Source: Sphingobium cyanobacteriorum (GTDB lineage Bacteria; Pseudomonadota; Alphaproteobacteria; Sphingomonadales; Sphingomonadaceae). From it: a DNA stretch of 64,000 nucleotides. The first letter of the stretch is position 1. The number at the start of each line of letters is the position of its first letter. Below the pieces are notes generated by a model. It was not told where the DNA came from and searched no databases. It saw nothing but the letters and a program-made list of their open reading frames with translations. The stretch is from NCBI RefSeq assembly GCF_030580935.1, contig NZ_JAUQOM010000007.1, positions 1 to 64,000 of the forward strand, in the 5' to 3' direction. Shown piece by piece: positions 1 to 8,365 of the stretch. Made by a program: the position numbers and the translations under genes.

Positions 1-144
1 ATTACACCAATGCCGGGGGGAGTGGCCCTCGGGCTACGCCCTCACGCCACTCCCCCCGGCATGTAACACGATGGCCTGGTTTTACGCCGCCGAATGGCCG
101 ACTTTTGCTCCGCCGTTGACAGAAAGCGGTGAGCTGGGTTTCGG
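1..144. mobile_element. Possible IS21-type element end (remnant)
   Basis: No coding region is convincing here. The minus-strand text between about 70 and 144 contains GGCGGAGCAAAAGTCGGCCA followed by a second GGCGGCGTAAAA motif. This resembles, from memory, the repeated ends of IS21-family elements. It directly replaces the expected body of the DsrE-like gene that starts at 238. The rest of the element would lie left of the window. Family assignment is tentative. Confidence 0.3.
10..62. repeat. Perfect 17-bp inverted repeat at the element edge
   Basis: The arms at 10-26 and 46-62 are exact reverse complements (starting ATGCCGGGGGGAGTGGC) around a 19-base loop. The hairpin would be very stable. 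No T-run follows on either strand, so it could be a terminator-like hairpin or part of a mobile element end. It lies just beyond the truncated DsrE-like gene. Confidence 0.7.
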
Positions 145-238
145 TTGATTTCTTCGCTATGGTTCCGGCAAGGCCCAGGGCGTTGTAGCAATGCTCCGTT
201 CCGTATGGCAGGTGATAGAGGATAAACAGCACCTTCAC
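145..238 (-). pseudogene. DsrE-family protein, truncated N-terminal fragment
   Basis: A GTG start at 236-238 overlaps the stop of the SHOCT gene by two bases (GTGA), typical of an operon. The first about 31 residues begin VKVLFILYHLPYGTEHCYNA and continue LGLAGTIAKK. This matches the start of small DsrE-like sulfur-relay or putative peroxiredoxin proteins (usual form MKVLFILNDPPYGTER). After about position 145 the similarity stops and the frame runs into unrelated IS-like sequence, so the protein lacks most of its fold. DsrE and SHOCT genes often travel together in metal-resistance islands. Family recognition is from memory and no search was run. Confidence 0.5.
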
Positions 239-597
239 GCGCCGTCGCCCTGATCGGTCAGTATGCGGCGGCGCTCTTCGTACTCGTCCTTGTCGATCTC
301 GCCGCGCGCAAAGCGCTCTCTGAGGATGTCGAGCGGCGCGGGGGGCAGCGTTCGTTGGGCCGATGGCGGCCAGAACCGTCGCAAGGCCAACAGCAGCGCG
401 ACGATGAGAGCTACCAGGACGAGGATCATCAAGAATGGGCCAAGAACCATACCACCCCAACCTCCATGCCATCCCATCATGTACGGGGCGCAGGGGCTTG
501 CACCATTCCAAGCCGCACTTTCAGCCCAGAGCGGAGCGGTCAAAGAAACCGAACAGACGACCGCAGTGGCCGGGGCCAGCAAAGCCGTCCTGCGCAT
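235..597 (-). CDS. SHOCT-domain membrane protein
   Basis: The product is about 120 residues. It has an N-terminal signal-like segment (MRRTALLAPATAVVCSVSL), a glycine/tryptophan/histidine-rich patch (MMGWHGGWGG), one strong transmembrane helix (LGPFLMILVLVALIVALLLAL) and a C-terminal SHOCT motif (LDILRERFARGEIDKDEYEE). SHOCT domains are short C-terminal modules often found on membrane proteins, and proteins of this layout occur in copper, mercury and arsenic resistance islands. The exact role is unknown. The start at 597 is preferred over a longer upstream frame because GGAGGAAGGAG lies just upstream of it. It overlaps the truncated DsrE-like gene downstream. Confidence 0.8.
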   Translation of the reverse strand: MRRTALLAPATAVVCSVSLTAPLWAESAAWNGASPCAPYMMGWHGGWGGMVLGPFLMILVLVALIVALLLALRRFWPPSAQRTLPPAPLDILRERFARGEIDKDEYEERRRILTDQGDGA

Positions 598-821
598 AAC
601 GCGTTCTCCTTCCTCCTTTGGGAGTCCGGCGATTCTATCAACCCGCCGCCGCAGCGCATTGACCGGGCTCAATGGAATCCGCGAAGCGCGCCGCTTCTTT
701 TGGGCCCTCGCGTCCATCTCGTGCATGGTTCGAAGGTAGTTATCTGGAATGGAAAACGGTCGGACGACCAGTCGAAGCGGTCACCTGACATCAGCGGAGA
801 TCCTGCCTGCACCTGCTCGTC

Positions 822-1145
822 TCACGCGGCCTCGATGCCATGGGCCTCAAATGCCACGCCCAGCCTCTTGCATACCGCACTAAAGATCGCCGCGATGTTG
901 TCCATGCTCGGATTGCCCTTTTCAGAGAGCATGCGGTGCAAGCTCTTGCTGGGGCGCTTCGTCTCAGCAGCAAGATCCTCGAACCCGACCGAGGCATTGA
1001 CCAGATCGCGCAAGATCAGGCGGGTGACATGGGGCTCTCCATTGAGAAAGGCCGTCGCTGCTTCGTCGAGCATGGCCTTGGCGAAGGCTGGATCGCGCGA
1101 TGCGCGTTCCTTCACCGTTTCCTTGAAATCGCGTGTCAACGCCAC
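822..1145 (-). CDS. HigA-type antitoxin (DNA-binding)
   Basis: The 107-residue protein starts MALTRDFKETVKERASRDPA and carries an XRE-like helix-turn-helix in its second half (about residues 55-100: FEDLAAETKRPSKSLHRMLS, then MDNIAAIFSAVCKRLGV). This is the pattern of putative addiction-module antidote proteins of the HigA class. The gene starts 5 bp after the stop of the toxin gene, so the order is toxin then antitoxin, typical of HigBA-like pairs. The protein should bind and neutralise the toxin and repress the operon at the palindrome 1503-1522. It lies on the integrated element, where it would stabilise the island. Confidence 0.85.
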   Translation of the reverse strand: MALTRDFKETVKERASRDPAFAKAMLDEAATAFLNGEPHVTRLILRDLVNASVGFEDLAAETKRPSKSLHRMLSEKGNPSMDNIAAIFSAVCKRLGVAFEAHGIEAA

Positions 1146-1150
1146 TGCGT

Positions 1151-1489
1151 CTAACTCCTTGCCTTTTTCGCCTTGGCCTTGCGGCCCTTGTATTCGTCGA
1201 GCAACGCACCCGCCTGCCTGATATCAGACTGTTGCCGCTTCTTGGTCCCGCCCACGAAAAGGATGATCAACTGATCCCCGTCCCGAGTCACATAGAGGCG
1301 ATATCCCGGGCCCCAGTCGATCCGGTACTCGCCAAGCCCGCCACCTATCCATTTGACGTTTGACAGGTTGCCGAGTTCCATGCGGACAATGGCGGTCGCC
1401 ACCTTGGCCGCAGCCTGAACATCGAGACTATCGAACCAGCTCCGGAACGGGCAGGAACCATCCTTGCGAACATACTCCTCAACAATCAC
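1151..1489 (-). CDS. RelE/HigB-type toxin (Gp49-like)
   Basis: The 112-residue basic protein matches the phage-derived Gp49-like/HigB toxin pattern. It has N-terminal FRSWFDSLD, central KWIGGGLGEYRIDWGPGYRLYVTRDG and C-terminal KKRQQSDIRQA. Toxins of this fold are ribosome-dependent mRNA endonucleases. The basic C-terminus (GRKAKAKKARS) is unusual but compatible. The start is GTG at 1489, with no in-frame ATG near. The antitoxin gene follows by 5 bp. Expression is probably autoregulated through the inverted repeat just upstream. Confidence 0.85.
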   Translation of the reverse strand: MIVEEYVRKDGSCPFRSWFDSLDVQAAAKVATAIVRMELGNLSNVKWIGGGLGEYRIDWGPGYRLYVTRDGDQLIILFVGGTKKRQQSDIRQAGALLDEYKGRKAKAKKARS

Positions 1490-1502
1490 ATTGCACCACC
1501 AT

Positions 1503-1522
1503 TGGTAACATATTCGTTACCA
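1503..1522. promoter_or_regulatory. Palindromic operator of the toxin-antitoxin operon
   Basis: TGGTAAC (1503-1509) and GTTACCA (1516-1522) form a perfect 7-bp inverted repeat with a 6-bp AT-rich spacer. It lies 14 bp upstream of the toxin start, where an antitoxin-binding operator and core promoter are expected. Confidence 0.6.
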
Positions 1523-1558
1523 TATGTCCAGCAGTGGTCGAGCAACAGCGCGGCGTCA

Positions 1559-2911
1559 TCACGCGGCGAGTTCGTCAGGGCTGTCGCTGGCGCGGCCGCG
1601 ACGCGCCCTTGCCAGAAAGCGGCTGAGTGCAGCTTTGCGCGACGGGCGGTCCAGCGCATAGGCGGTATGCTTGAACTCGATTCCGTCGAGTAGCCCCTGG
1701 ATGTATCCGGCGATGGTGTCGGCTGCCATGACAAGCGCCGTATCGAGCGTATGGATGTATTTGCTCGTCACCGAGCCCTTCGAGTGCCCGACAAGCGCTG
1801 CGATCGTCACTTCGGTAAAGCCCAGGTCGTTGGCGATGCTTGCGAAGCTATGGCGCAGGACGTGAGGAGTGACGTCGGACAACGCGGAGCCCTTGAATAT
1901 CTGTTCCCAATGGTTGGGGAAAGCCCCGAAGGCGTTGTCGTCGCCGAGGCCAGGGAAAACGAAAGTGCCGAACGACGCCTCCCAGCGCGCCTCGAGATAC
2001 TCGACGACCGGCAGTCCGATCGGGCGAACAGAAGCGCCTTCCTTGCTTTCCGAGAGGCGCAGGCAGCTGCCGTCAGCATCGACGTCCGCCCACTTCAGCG
2101 TGATGATCTCGCTCCGGCGGCAGCCGGTCAGTGCGATCTGCCGGATGATCGCGGCCGTGGTCTCGTATTTCTCCTGCCGTGCTGCCGCAGCCAAGATCCT
2201 ACCGAGAACGCGGTATTCCTCTTCGGTCAAGCGGCGTTGCCGAACCTGGTCTTTTGGTTTGCGAACGCCATGGACCGGATTGATCTCGATGATCCCCGCC
2301 TCGACCGCATAAGTCATGATCCCGCCGAGCAATCCGATCGTGCGCGACGCAGTTCCTGCACCACCTCGCACGATCGCCTTGCCGCGCAACTTGCTTGTCT
2401 TGACGCAGACCTTGGTCTTCCCCGCCATGATGTCTTTCATGACCCGGTTTGCATCGGCCTTGGTGAAATCCTTGACACGGCGCGTCCCGACCAGCGGTAT
2501 CAAATGGCGCTGCATCCGGCCGAGATCGGTCGAAATGGTCGAGGCCTTCTTGGGCCGACCACCCTTGCCGAGGATGAGACCCGCATGAAGGTCAGCCCGA
2601 TACAGGTCGCAGAGCTCTTTGATGGTGATCGCGTTGTGATCGAGCTGCCGTTCCTCGGCGGGGTTGTCGCCCTTTGCAATGCGACCAAGCTGAACCCTCG
2701 CTTCTTGGCGCGCCGTTTCCGGTGTCCAGATGCCATGTAGCCCTATGGTGTAGCGGCGCGAACGACCTAGTGCGCGATATTGGAGGACATAACTGCGCTT
2801 GCCGGATCGGAAGACGCGAAGCCCGAAGCCGGGCAACTCGTCGTCCCAGATCACATAGTCCTTGTCTTTCGGCGCGGACGCATCCACCACACGTTTGCTG
2901 AGTCTTGGCAT
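1559..2911 (-). CDS. Tyrosine-type site-specific integrase
   Basis: The protein is about 450 residues with the three parts of island integrases: an N-terminal Arm-binding DUF4102-like domain (about 1-90, with PGFGLRVFRSGKRSYVLQYR), a SAM-like core-binding domain (about 100-200) and a C-terminal catalytic domain. Visible catalytic residues are Arg in TGCRRSEI, His and Arg in HVLRHSFAS, His in GHSKG and the nucleophile Tyr in KYIHT. ATG at 2911 is preferred over GTG at 2917 because AGGTGG sits just before it. The gene starts about 180 bp from the half tRNA-Arg at 3093-3137 and points into the element. It most likely catalysed insertion of the island to the left. Confidence 0.92.
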   Translation of the reverse strand: MPRLSKRVVDASAPKDKDYVIWDDELPGFGLRVFRSGKRSYVLQYRALGRSRRYTIGLHGIWTPETARQEARVQLGRIAKGDNPAEERQLDHNAITIKELCDLYRADLHAGLILGKGGRPKKASTISTDLGRMQRHLIPLVGTRRVKDFTKADANRVMKDIMAGKTKVCVKTSKLRGKAIVRGGAGTASRTIGLLGGIMTYAVEAGIIEINPVHGVRKPKDQVRQRRLTEEEYRVLGRILAAAARQEKYETTAAIIRQIALTGCRRSEIITLKWADVDADGSCLRLSESKEGASVRPIGLPVVEYLEARWEASFGTFVFPGLGDDNAFGAFPNHWEQIFKGSALSDVTPHVLRHSFASIANDLGFTEVTIAALVGHSKGSVTSKYIHTLDTALVMAADTIAGYIQGLLDGIEFKHTAYALDRPSRKAALSRFLARARRGRASDSPDELAA

Positions 2912-3092
2912 CGCCACCTACCGGTTCTGTGATCCTGTTTCGCGTAAGCACCACGTAAGCAGTTGGGAGCAAAACAGGGCGAAGGTTTGGTTAAGCCAGC
3001 GAAGCCAATGACTCAATTTAGATTAATGAAAACAGCAGATTAGAGTAGTTTAAGTAGCATTAGCGCACCCTGGCGAAAACGACCTTTAAGGG

Positions 3093-3137
3093 CTCCGAAG
3101 GCAAAGGCCAGTGGTTCGAATCCACTTGGGTGCACCA
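3093..3137 (+). other. Attachment site: 3' half of tRNA-Arg(CCG)
   Basis: This segment reads as a tRNA 3' half: anticodon loop CTCCGAA (3093-3099, anticodon CCG), 3' anticodon stem GGCAA, variable loop AGGCC, T-arm AGTGG/TTCGAAT/CCACT (3110-3126), acceptor strand TGGGTGC (3127-3133), discriminator A and encoded CCA (3135-3137). The sequence to its left does not form the matching anticodon stem or a D-arm, so no complete tRNA exists here. A half tRNA next to an integrase is the classic product of island insertion. The functional copy should lie at the other island end, left of the window. The remaining 2918-3316 interval shows no convincing gene. Confidence 0.75.
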
Positions 3138-3316
3138 TTACAACGCATTGAATTTGCCTCTTCTTTATCCGGCCGGTTGTGGCGATGCTTGCGCGTGATC
3201 GCAGGCATGTCGCGCCATCATGCCCCTCAATCACCGCATCCGTCCCGTTGAAACGGGTAGTATGGGCAGCGATCGGCGCAGCCCCCCCATTTCGCCTTAC
3301 GCGCATGGCATTCCGG

Positions 3317-3673
3317 TCAGGCGTAGCGATCCGGGCCGACCCGGCGCAGCGTGATCGCGGGCCGTTCGTCGTTGCGGGCGCCGGACCGGCCGATGGTCGC
3401 CACCGGGTCGATCGCGCTGCTGAGCAACAGGCCGCATCGATCCGGCCCTTCCCAGATCACGGTGCCGCACACCTCCAGCCCCTCTGCAATCAGCGTGGCC
3501 CGCTCGCCAACCGCGGGCAACCATGCCCCGGTCAGCAGCGCGCCATAGATGGAGATATTGCGGATTATTACCGGCTGGCTCACGCCACCCCAGCTTAATG
3601 TCGCGTCGATTTCAGCGGCAAACCGGCTTTCGCGGCGCTGATCCGCACGCGCGCGGCAAGAAAGGCTGTCCAT
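3317..3673 (-). CDS. PilZ-domain protein
   Basis: The 118-residue protein carries the two c-di-GMP signatures of PilZ domains: an arginine motif near the N-terminus (RRESRF, about residues 13-18) and the later NISIYGALL version of (D/N)xSxxG (about residues 39-47). It is probably a cytoplasmic single-domain c-di-GMP receptor affecting motility, exopolysaccharide or cell-surface properties, but no partner is encoded nearby. It is the first chromosomal gene right of the attachment site and is probably transcribed on its own. Confidence 0.85.
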   Translation of the reverse strand: MDSLSCRARADQRRESRFAAEIDATLSWGGVSQPVIIRNISIYGALLTGAWLPAVGERATLIAEGLEVCGTVIWEGPDRCGLLLSSAIDPVATIGRSGARNDERPAITLRRVGPDRYA

Positions 3674-3759
3674 GAATTGTCTCCCGGTTTCCCCCCCGGA
3701 ACAGGCACAGCCTCAACGCAAGATATGAACAGATGGACAATATCTGTGGTTAACATGCC

Positions 3760-3802
3760 GTCAGCGCCTTTTCGCTGACGGGGTCAGGCAACGCCCGACC
3801 CC
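3760..3802 (-). terminator. Double-hairpin terminator after secA
   Basis: Two adjacent hairpins lie just beyond the secA stop: GGGGTC/GACCCC (3780-3785 with 3797-3802) and GTCAGCG/CGCTGAC (3760-3766 with 3773-3779). Only a weak T-rich tail is present, so efficiency is uncertain. Confidence 0.5.
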
Positions 3803-3809
3803 TTTCGAA

Positions 3810-6545
3810 TCAGGCCAGCGCGCCGTGGCAATGCTTGTATTTCTGCCCCGACCCGCAGGGACAGGGCGCATTGCGGCTGATGTCCAGATTGGCAAATTCG
3901 CCGCCCTGCCCCCCGCCGACCGGCGCGCGCGGAATGGTGGTGGTGATGCCGCCGAAACTGCTGGCATCGATATCCGCGCTATTATCCTCGCCGGAGAAGG
4001 GATCGATATGGGTGGTGATGAAGTCGGGCAGCACCGGCAGGCCGTAATCTTCCAGCGGCGGCTGCTCCATGCGGAACTGCACCCGCGCGATCGATCCGAT
4101 CACATCCTCGCGGATATTTTCCAGCATCCGCTCGAACAGGGCGAAAGCCTCCTGCTTATATTCGTTGATCGGCGTCTTTTGCGCATAGGCACGCAGATGC
4201 ACGACCTGACGCAGCGCATCGAGCGTCGCCAGATGCTCCTTCCAGTGATGGTCCAGGCTCTGGAGCAGGATCGATTTTTCGATCATGTGCCAGTCGGCCG
4301 GATCGATATCCCTGATCTTCTCCGCCACGGCCGCATCGGCCAGAGCCGTCAGCCGCTCCTCGATCATTTCAGGCTCGACCGCATCTTCACCCAGCCAGGC
4401 GTCGAAATCGGGTTCCAGCCCCAATATCTCGGCAGTGCGCGCCTTCAGCCGCGCCATGTCCCACTGTTCGGGATAGGTGCCGGGCGGGCAGGATGCGCCG
4501 ACCAGGTCATTGACCGTTTCATGGCGCATGTCCGCGACCACATCATCCACCGTGTCGGCATCCATGATGTCGCTGCGCTGTTCGTAGATGACCTTGCGCT
4601 GGTCGTTCATCACGTCATCATATTCGACGACCTGCTTGCGGATGTCGTAGTTGCGCGCCTCGACCTTCTTCTGCGCCGTCTCGATCGCCTTGCTCAGCCA
4701 TTTCGACGGGGGCAGCGCTTCGCCATCCTCCAGGTTCGACCGGATCATCTTGGCGAACATCGTGTCCGGGCCGAAGATACGCATCAGGTCATCGTCGAGG
4801 CTGAGGTAGAAGCGCGACAGGCCGGGGTCGCCCTGACGGCCCGATCGTCCACGCAACTGATTGTCGATGCGGCGGCTTTCATGCCGCTCGGTCGCCAGCA
4901 CGAACAGGCCGCCGGCGGCCAGCACTTCCTGCTTCTCCGCCTCGATCTCGGCTTCGATCCGGGCGATCGCCGCGTCCCGCTCCGGCCCTTCGGGCATGTC
5001 GCGCAGTTCGTCCTCGACCCGCATCTCCAGATTGCCGCCCAGCTTGATGTCGGTGCCGCGGCCGGCCATGTTCGTGGCGATCGTCACCGCGCCCTTGCGG
5101 CCCGCCTGCGCGACGATATGCGCCTCGCTGTCATGGAAGCGCGCGTTCAGCACCGCATGCGGCACGCCTTCCTGGGTCAAAAATTCGGACAGCATTTCCG
5201 ACTTTTCGATCGACACCGTGCCGACGAGGACCGGCTGCCCCCGTTCCGCATGGACCTTGATCGTCTTGGCGATGCCGCGGAACTTGTCGTCCAGGCTCTT
5301 GTAGAAACTATCTTCCTCGTCGATCCGCTGCACCGGCTTGTTGGTCGGGATGGTGACGACGTTCATCTTGTAGATTTCGTAGAATTCAGCCGCTTCGGTC
5401 GCCGCCGTGCCGGTCATGCCGCCCAGCTTGGGGTACATGCGGAAATAATTCTGGAAGGTGATGGACGCGAGCGTCTGGTTCTCCGGCTCGATCTGGACGC
5501 CTTCCTTGGCCTCCACCGCCTGGTGCAGGCCATCGGACCAGCGGCGCCCGTCCATCATGCGGCCGGTGAACTCGTCGATGATGACGATCTTGCCGTCCTT
5601 GACGATATAATCGATGTCGCGGCGGAACATCACCACCGCACGCAACGCCTGGTTCACATGATGAACGACCTGGGTATTCTCGAAATCGTAGAGATTGGTG
5701 CCCTGGAGCAGCCCCGCATCCTCCAGCAGCCGCTCGATCTTCTCCGTGCCGTCCTCGGTCAGCGTGACGCTGCGCTGCTTTTCGTCCTTCTCATAATCGG
5801 ACTCGGTGATCTGCTTCACGATCGCATCGACCGCGACATAGAGTTCCGATTTGTCATCGGTCGGGCCGGAAATGATCAGCGGCGTGCGCGCCTCGTCGAT
5901 CAGGATCGAATCCACCTCGTCGACGATCGCGTAGTTGAACGGCCGCTGGACCATCGACCCGCGATCATATTTCATATTGTCGCGCAGATAGTCGAAGCCC
6001 AGTTCATTGTTGGTCGCATAGGTGATATCGGCGGCATAGGCTTCGCGCCGCTGATCCTCGCTGATGTTGGGCACGATGACGCCGGTGGTCAGCCCCAGGA
6101 AGCGATAGACCTGCCCCATCCATTCGCAGTCGCGCGTGGCCAGATAGTCGTTCACGGTGACGACATGGACGCCCTTGCCTTCCAGCGCGTTGAGATAGGT
6201 GGCGAGCGTTGCAACCAGCGTCTTGCCTTCGCCCGTCCGCATTTCGGCGATCTCGCCACGGTGGAGGACAATGCCGCCCACCATCTGCACGTCGAAATGG
6301 CGCATTCCAAGCACACGGACCGAAGCCTCGCGTACGGTTGCAAAGGCTTCTGGCAGCAAGTCGTCCAGTGTCTCGCCGGCGGCCAGCCGCTCGCGGAACC
6401 GAATGGTCTGCCCCGCCAGTTCAGCATCGCTCAACGCCTGCATCGCCGGCTCGAACGCGGCGATCCTGTCGACGGTCTTGCCCAGCGACTTCACATAACG
6501 TTCGTTGGACGATCCGAAAATGGACTTGGCGAGTGCGCCGAACAT
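3810..6545 (-). CDS. secA: Preprotein translocase ATPase SecA
   Basis: SecA is the peripheral motor that drives unfolded preproteins through SecYEG. At about 911 residues it has the normal alphaproteobacterial length. Visible landmarks are Walker A (MRTGEGKT), the DEAD-like box (DEVDSILID), the preprotein cross-linking region, helicase motifs ([14 protein letters not shown] and [11 protein letters not shown]), the scaffold domain and the C-terminal zinc-binding motif [14 protein letters not shown], which contacts SecB and lipids. ATG at 6545 is chosen over an upstream TTG because [11 protein letters not shown] is the usual N-terminus and AGGA lies about 7 bases upstream. It is a single gene between opposed or separate units. 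Confidence 0.98.
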   Translation of the reverse strand: MFGALAKSIFGSSNERYVKSLGKTVDRIAAFEPAMQALSDAELAGQTIRFRERLAAGETLDDLLPEAFATVREASVRVLGMRHFDVQMVGGIVLHRGEIAEMRTGEGKTLVATLATYLNALEGKGVHVVTVNDYLATRDCEWMGQVYRFLGLTTGVIVPNISEDQRREAYAADITYATNNELGFDYLRDNMKYDRGSMVQRPFNYAIVDEVDSILIDEARTPLIISGPTDDKSELYVAVDAIVKQITESDYEKDEKQRSVTLTEDGTEKIERLLEDAGLLQGTNLYDFENTQVVHHVNQALRAVVMFRRDIDYIVKDGKIVIIDEFTGRMMDGRRWSDGLHQAVEAKEGVQIEPENQTLASITFQNYFRMYPKLGGMTGTAATEAAEFYEIYKMNVVTIPTNKPVQRIDEEDSFYKSLDDKFRGIAKTIKVHAERGQPVLVGTVSIEKSEMLSEFLTQEGVPHAVLNARFHDSEAHIVAQAGRKGAVTIATNMAGRGTDIKLGGNLEMRVEDELRDMPEGPERDAAIARIEAEIEAEKQEVLAAGGLFVLATERHESRRIDNQLRGRSGRQGDPGLSRFYLSLDDDLMRIFGPDTMFAKMIRSNLEDGEALPPSKWLSKAIETAQKKVEARNYDIRKQVVEYDDVMNDQRKVIYEQRSDIMDADTVDDVVADMRHETVNDLVGASCPPGTYPEQWDMARLKARTAEILGLEPDFDAWLGEDAVEPEMIEERLTALADAAVAEKIRDIDPADWHMIEKSILLQSLDHHWKEHLATLDALRQVVHLRAYAQKTPINEYKQEAFALFERMLENIREDVIGSIARVQFRMEQPPLEDYGLPVLPDFITTHIDPFSGEDNSADIDASSFGGITTTIPRAPVGGGQGGEFANLDISRNAPCPCGSGQKYKHCHGALA

Positions 6546-6639
6546 GCAAATTCCTGACAAAAGGGGGACGCTCTGTCCTCATGCGAGGACAGCGCGCAGA
6601 TATGCGCCGCGATTTAGGCACGGCACGTCCGTTAGTCAA

Positions 6640-6760
6640 TCAGACTGCGGCTGAACCGCGCCTGTCCCGCAACTGTCATATCCGGGCTTCATATCCGGGA
6701 CGCAGGCGGCTTTGGCCGGATGGCGGCGTCATGCTGGCGCGGGGGATTTGCGCTTTGGCC
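6640..6760 (+). promoter_or_regulatory. Leader with a cobalamin-riboswitch-like core (weak)
   Basis: The 256-bp leader of the glycosyltransferase gene contains GAACCGCGCC followed by TGTCCCGCAACTGT (about 6652-6676), which resembles the conserved core of cobalamin riboswitches. A downstream CCGGGACGCAGGCGGC weakly resembles the B12 box. The distance between the two is shorter than usual, the first stem is not obvious, and the downstream gene has no known B12 link. This may be chance. Confidence 0.2.
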
Positions 6761-6801
6761 GCCTCGTGTCACAAGGGACGCAAATAACGGGATCGCAAAA
6801 C

Positions 6802-8334
6802 ATGTATCGGCAATTCGTCCTGGCGCCCACGCGCAGCCGGGCAGCGCCTGTGGCCCTGATGGTCGCGCTGGCCCTGACCCTGTGGTTCGGCCTGACCGCC
6901 ATTGCCACGCCGTTCGACCATGACGAAAGCCAATATGTCGCCGGCGCCTATTTCAGCAGCCACCTGCTGATCTTCCGCGATTTCCTCTATCTGCAACCGC
7001 CGCTCCATGCCTGGACCTACGCCCCGCTTGCCTGGATCTTCCCCGGCGACATGGTGCTGGCAATGCGGCTGGCGACGGCGACAACCGCGCTCTGCACGCT
7101 GCTGACGCTCTGGACGGCGCAACGGATCGCCGGCATTTCGCGGGACAGCGCCGCCATCGCTACCCTGCTGGTCGCCGCCACCGCCGCTTTCCAGTTCACC
7201 GGCAGCGTGGTGCGCAACGACATGCTGCCGACCCTGTTGTCGGCGGGTGGCCTTCTGGTCAGCCTGCTGGCGCTGCGCCATTGCACGCCACGCTTCTGGT
7301 GCGCGGCCGGATCGCTGTTTGGCCTCGCCATCGCGACCAAGCTCAACTTCGCGCCGCTGGGCCTGATGACCGGCCTCTTCGTCATCAGCGCCGGCGGCCG
7401 ATGCGGCCTGCGTGCCGCTTGCTGGCTGGCGGCGGGCGCGGCTGTCGGCATGGTGCCGATGCTGCTGGGCTGGATGCTGTCGCCCGGCGCCTTCCTTTAC
7501 GGTGTGTTCACCTATGGCGCGACCGCGCCCCACGCCTGGTATGCCGCCAATGGCGCGTTTGGCGAACTGGATGGCGTCGAAAAGCTGACCGACCTGCTCA
7601 AATATCTCTGGAAAGGCCCGGCGCTGACCGCCCTTGTCCTGCTCGCCGCCAACTGGATCGCGACGCGGCGACGGGTGCGCTCGCCGGGACGCCGGCTGGC
7701 GATCTGGATGACGGGCGGCGCGCTGATCGGCGCGGCGCTGCCTACGCCCTCGCAGGTCCAATATCTTATGCCCTTGCTCCCACCGCTCGCACTGGCGCTC
7801 GGCTATCTGCTGGACGATGCGCGGCACTGGGCCTTCGCGCCACGCCAGGCGCTGCTCGGCCTGCTCTGCCTCGCCGCCATTCCCGGCATGTTGACCGCGA
7901 CCCGCCATGTCGAAGCGATGCTGCGCGAAGGATCGCCGGTGTTGAAGGCCGGTGCCGCCGCGCGCTGGGCCGGTCGCACGGTCCGGGTGATGACCGGGGA
8001 TGATGACGTCGCCACCCTCTCCCCCCATATGATCCTGGGCAGCGGTCTGCGCCTCGACCCCCGCTTCGCTCCCGGCCCCTTCGCCTGGCGCACCGGCTGG
8101 ACGATGGGCGCGCCGCTCGCCCGCCGGGTCCATGCGATGATCCCCGCGACCCTGCCCGACCTTGACCGCGATCCGCCCGCCGCCATCCTGACCGGCTATG
8201 AAGCCGGCACCCGCAAACTGCCACTGCGCCCGGACGACGCGCTGGACGCCTATGCCCGCCAGCACGGCTATCGCATGATGGCGATGCCGGACGGGGTGGG
8301 CCGGCTCTATGTGCGGCACTATCAACCCGATTGA
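6802..8334 (+). CDS. Membrane glycosyltransferase, GT39/ArnT-like
   Basis: The 510-residue protein has about ten hydrophobic helices and an N-terminal loop FDHDESQYVAGAY. This is the acidic DE motif of the polyprenyl-phosphate-dependent GT-C glycosyltransferases (GT39, GT83, ArnT relatives). Such enzymes move a sugar from a polyprenyl phosphate carrier onto a protein, lipid A or glycan on the periplasmic side. The substrate cannot be read from sequence. ATG at 6802 is chosen because it opens directly into the first membrane helix, and the upstream frame lacks hydrophobic character. The gene ends 31 bp before argJ and may be co-transcribed with it. Confidence 0.75.
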   Translation: MYRQFVLAPTRSRAAPVALMVALALTLWFGLTAIATPFDHDESQYVAGAYFSSHLLIFRDFLYLQPPLHAWTYAPLAWIFPGDMVLAMRLATATTALCTLLTLWTAQRIAGISRDSAAIATLLVAATAAFQFTGSVVRNDMLPTLLSAGGLLVSLLALRHCTPRFWCAAGSLFGLAIATKLNFAPLGLMTGLFVISAGGRCGLRAACWLAAGAAVGMVPMLLGWMLSPGAFLYGVFTYGATAPHAWYAANGAFGELDGVEKLTDLLKYLWKGPALTALVLLAANWIATRRRVRSPGRRLAIWMTGGALIGAALPTPSQVQYLMPLLPPLALALGYLLDDARHWAFAPRQALLGLLCLAAIPGMLTATRHVEAMLREGSPVLKAGAAARWAGRTVRVMTGDDDVATLSPHMILGSGLRLDPRFAPGPFAWRTGWTMGAPLARRVHAMIPATLPDLDRDPPAAILTGYEAGTRKLPLRPDDALDAYARQHGYRMMAMPDGVGRLYVRHYQPD

Positions 8335-8365
8335 CGGAGCGGGCGATTTCGCTCATCCCGCCGCC

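Noticed and set aside
3065..3137. Complete tRNA gene between 3065 and 3137
   Set aside because: GCACCC can pair with the acceptor strand, but there is no D-arm and the anticodon stem does not pair, so only the 3' half is a real tRNA sequence.
3825..6557. 910-residue open frame on the plus strand opposite secA
   Set aside because: It is antisense to a fully convincing secA. Its composition is rich in Arg, His and Asp as expected from the complement of high-GC codons, and no domain is visible.
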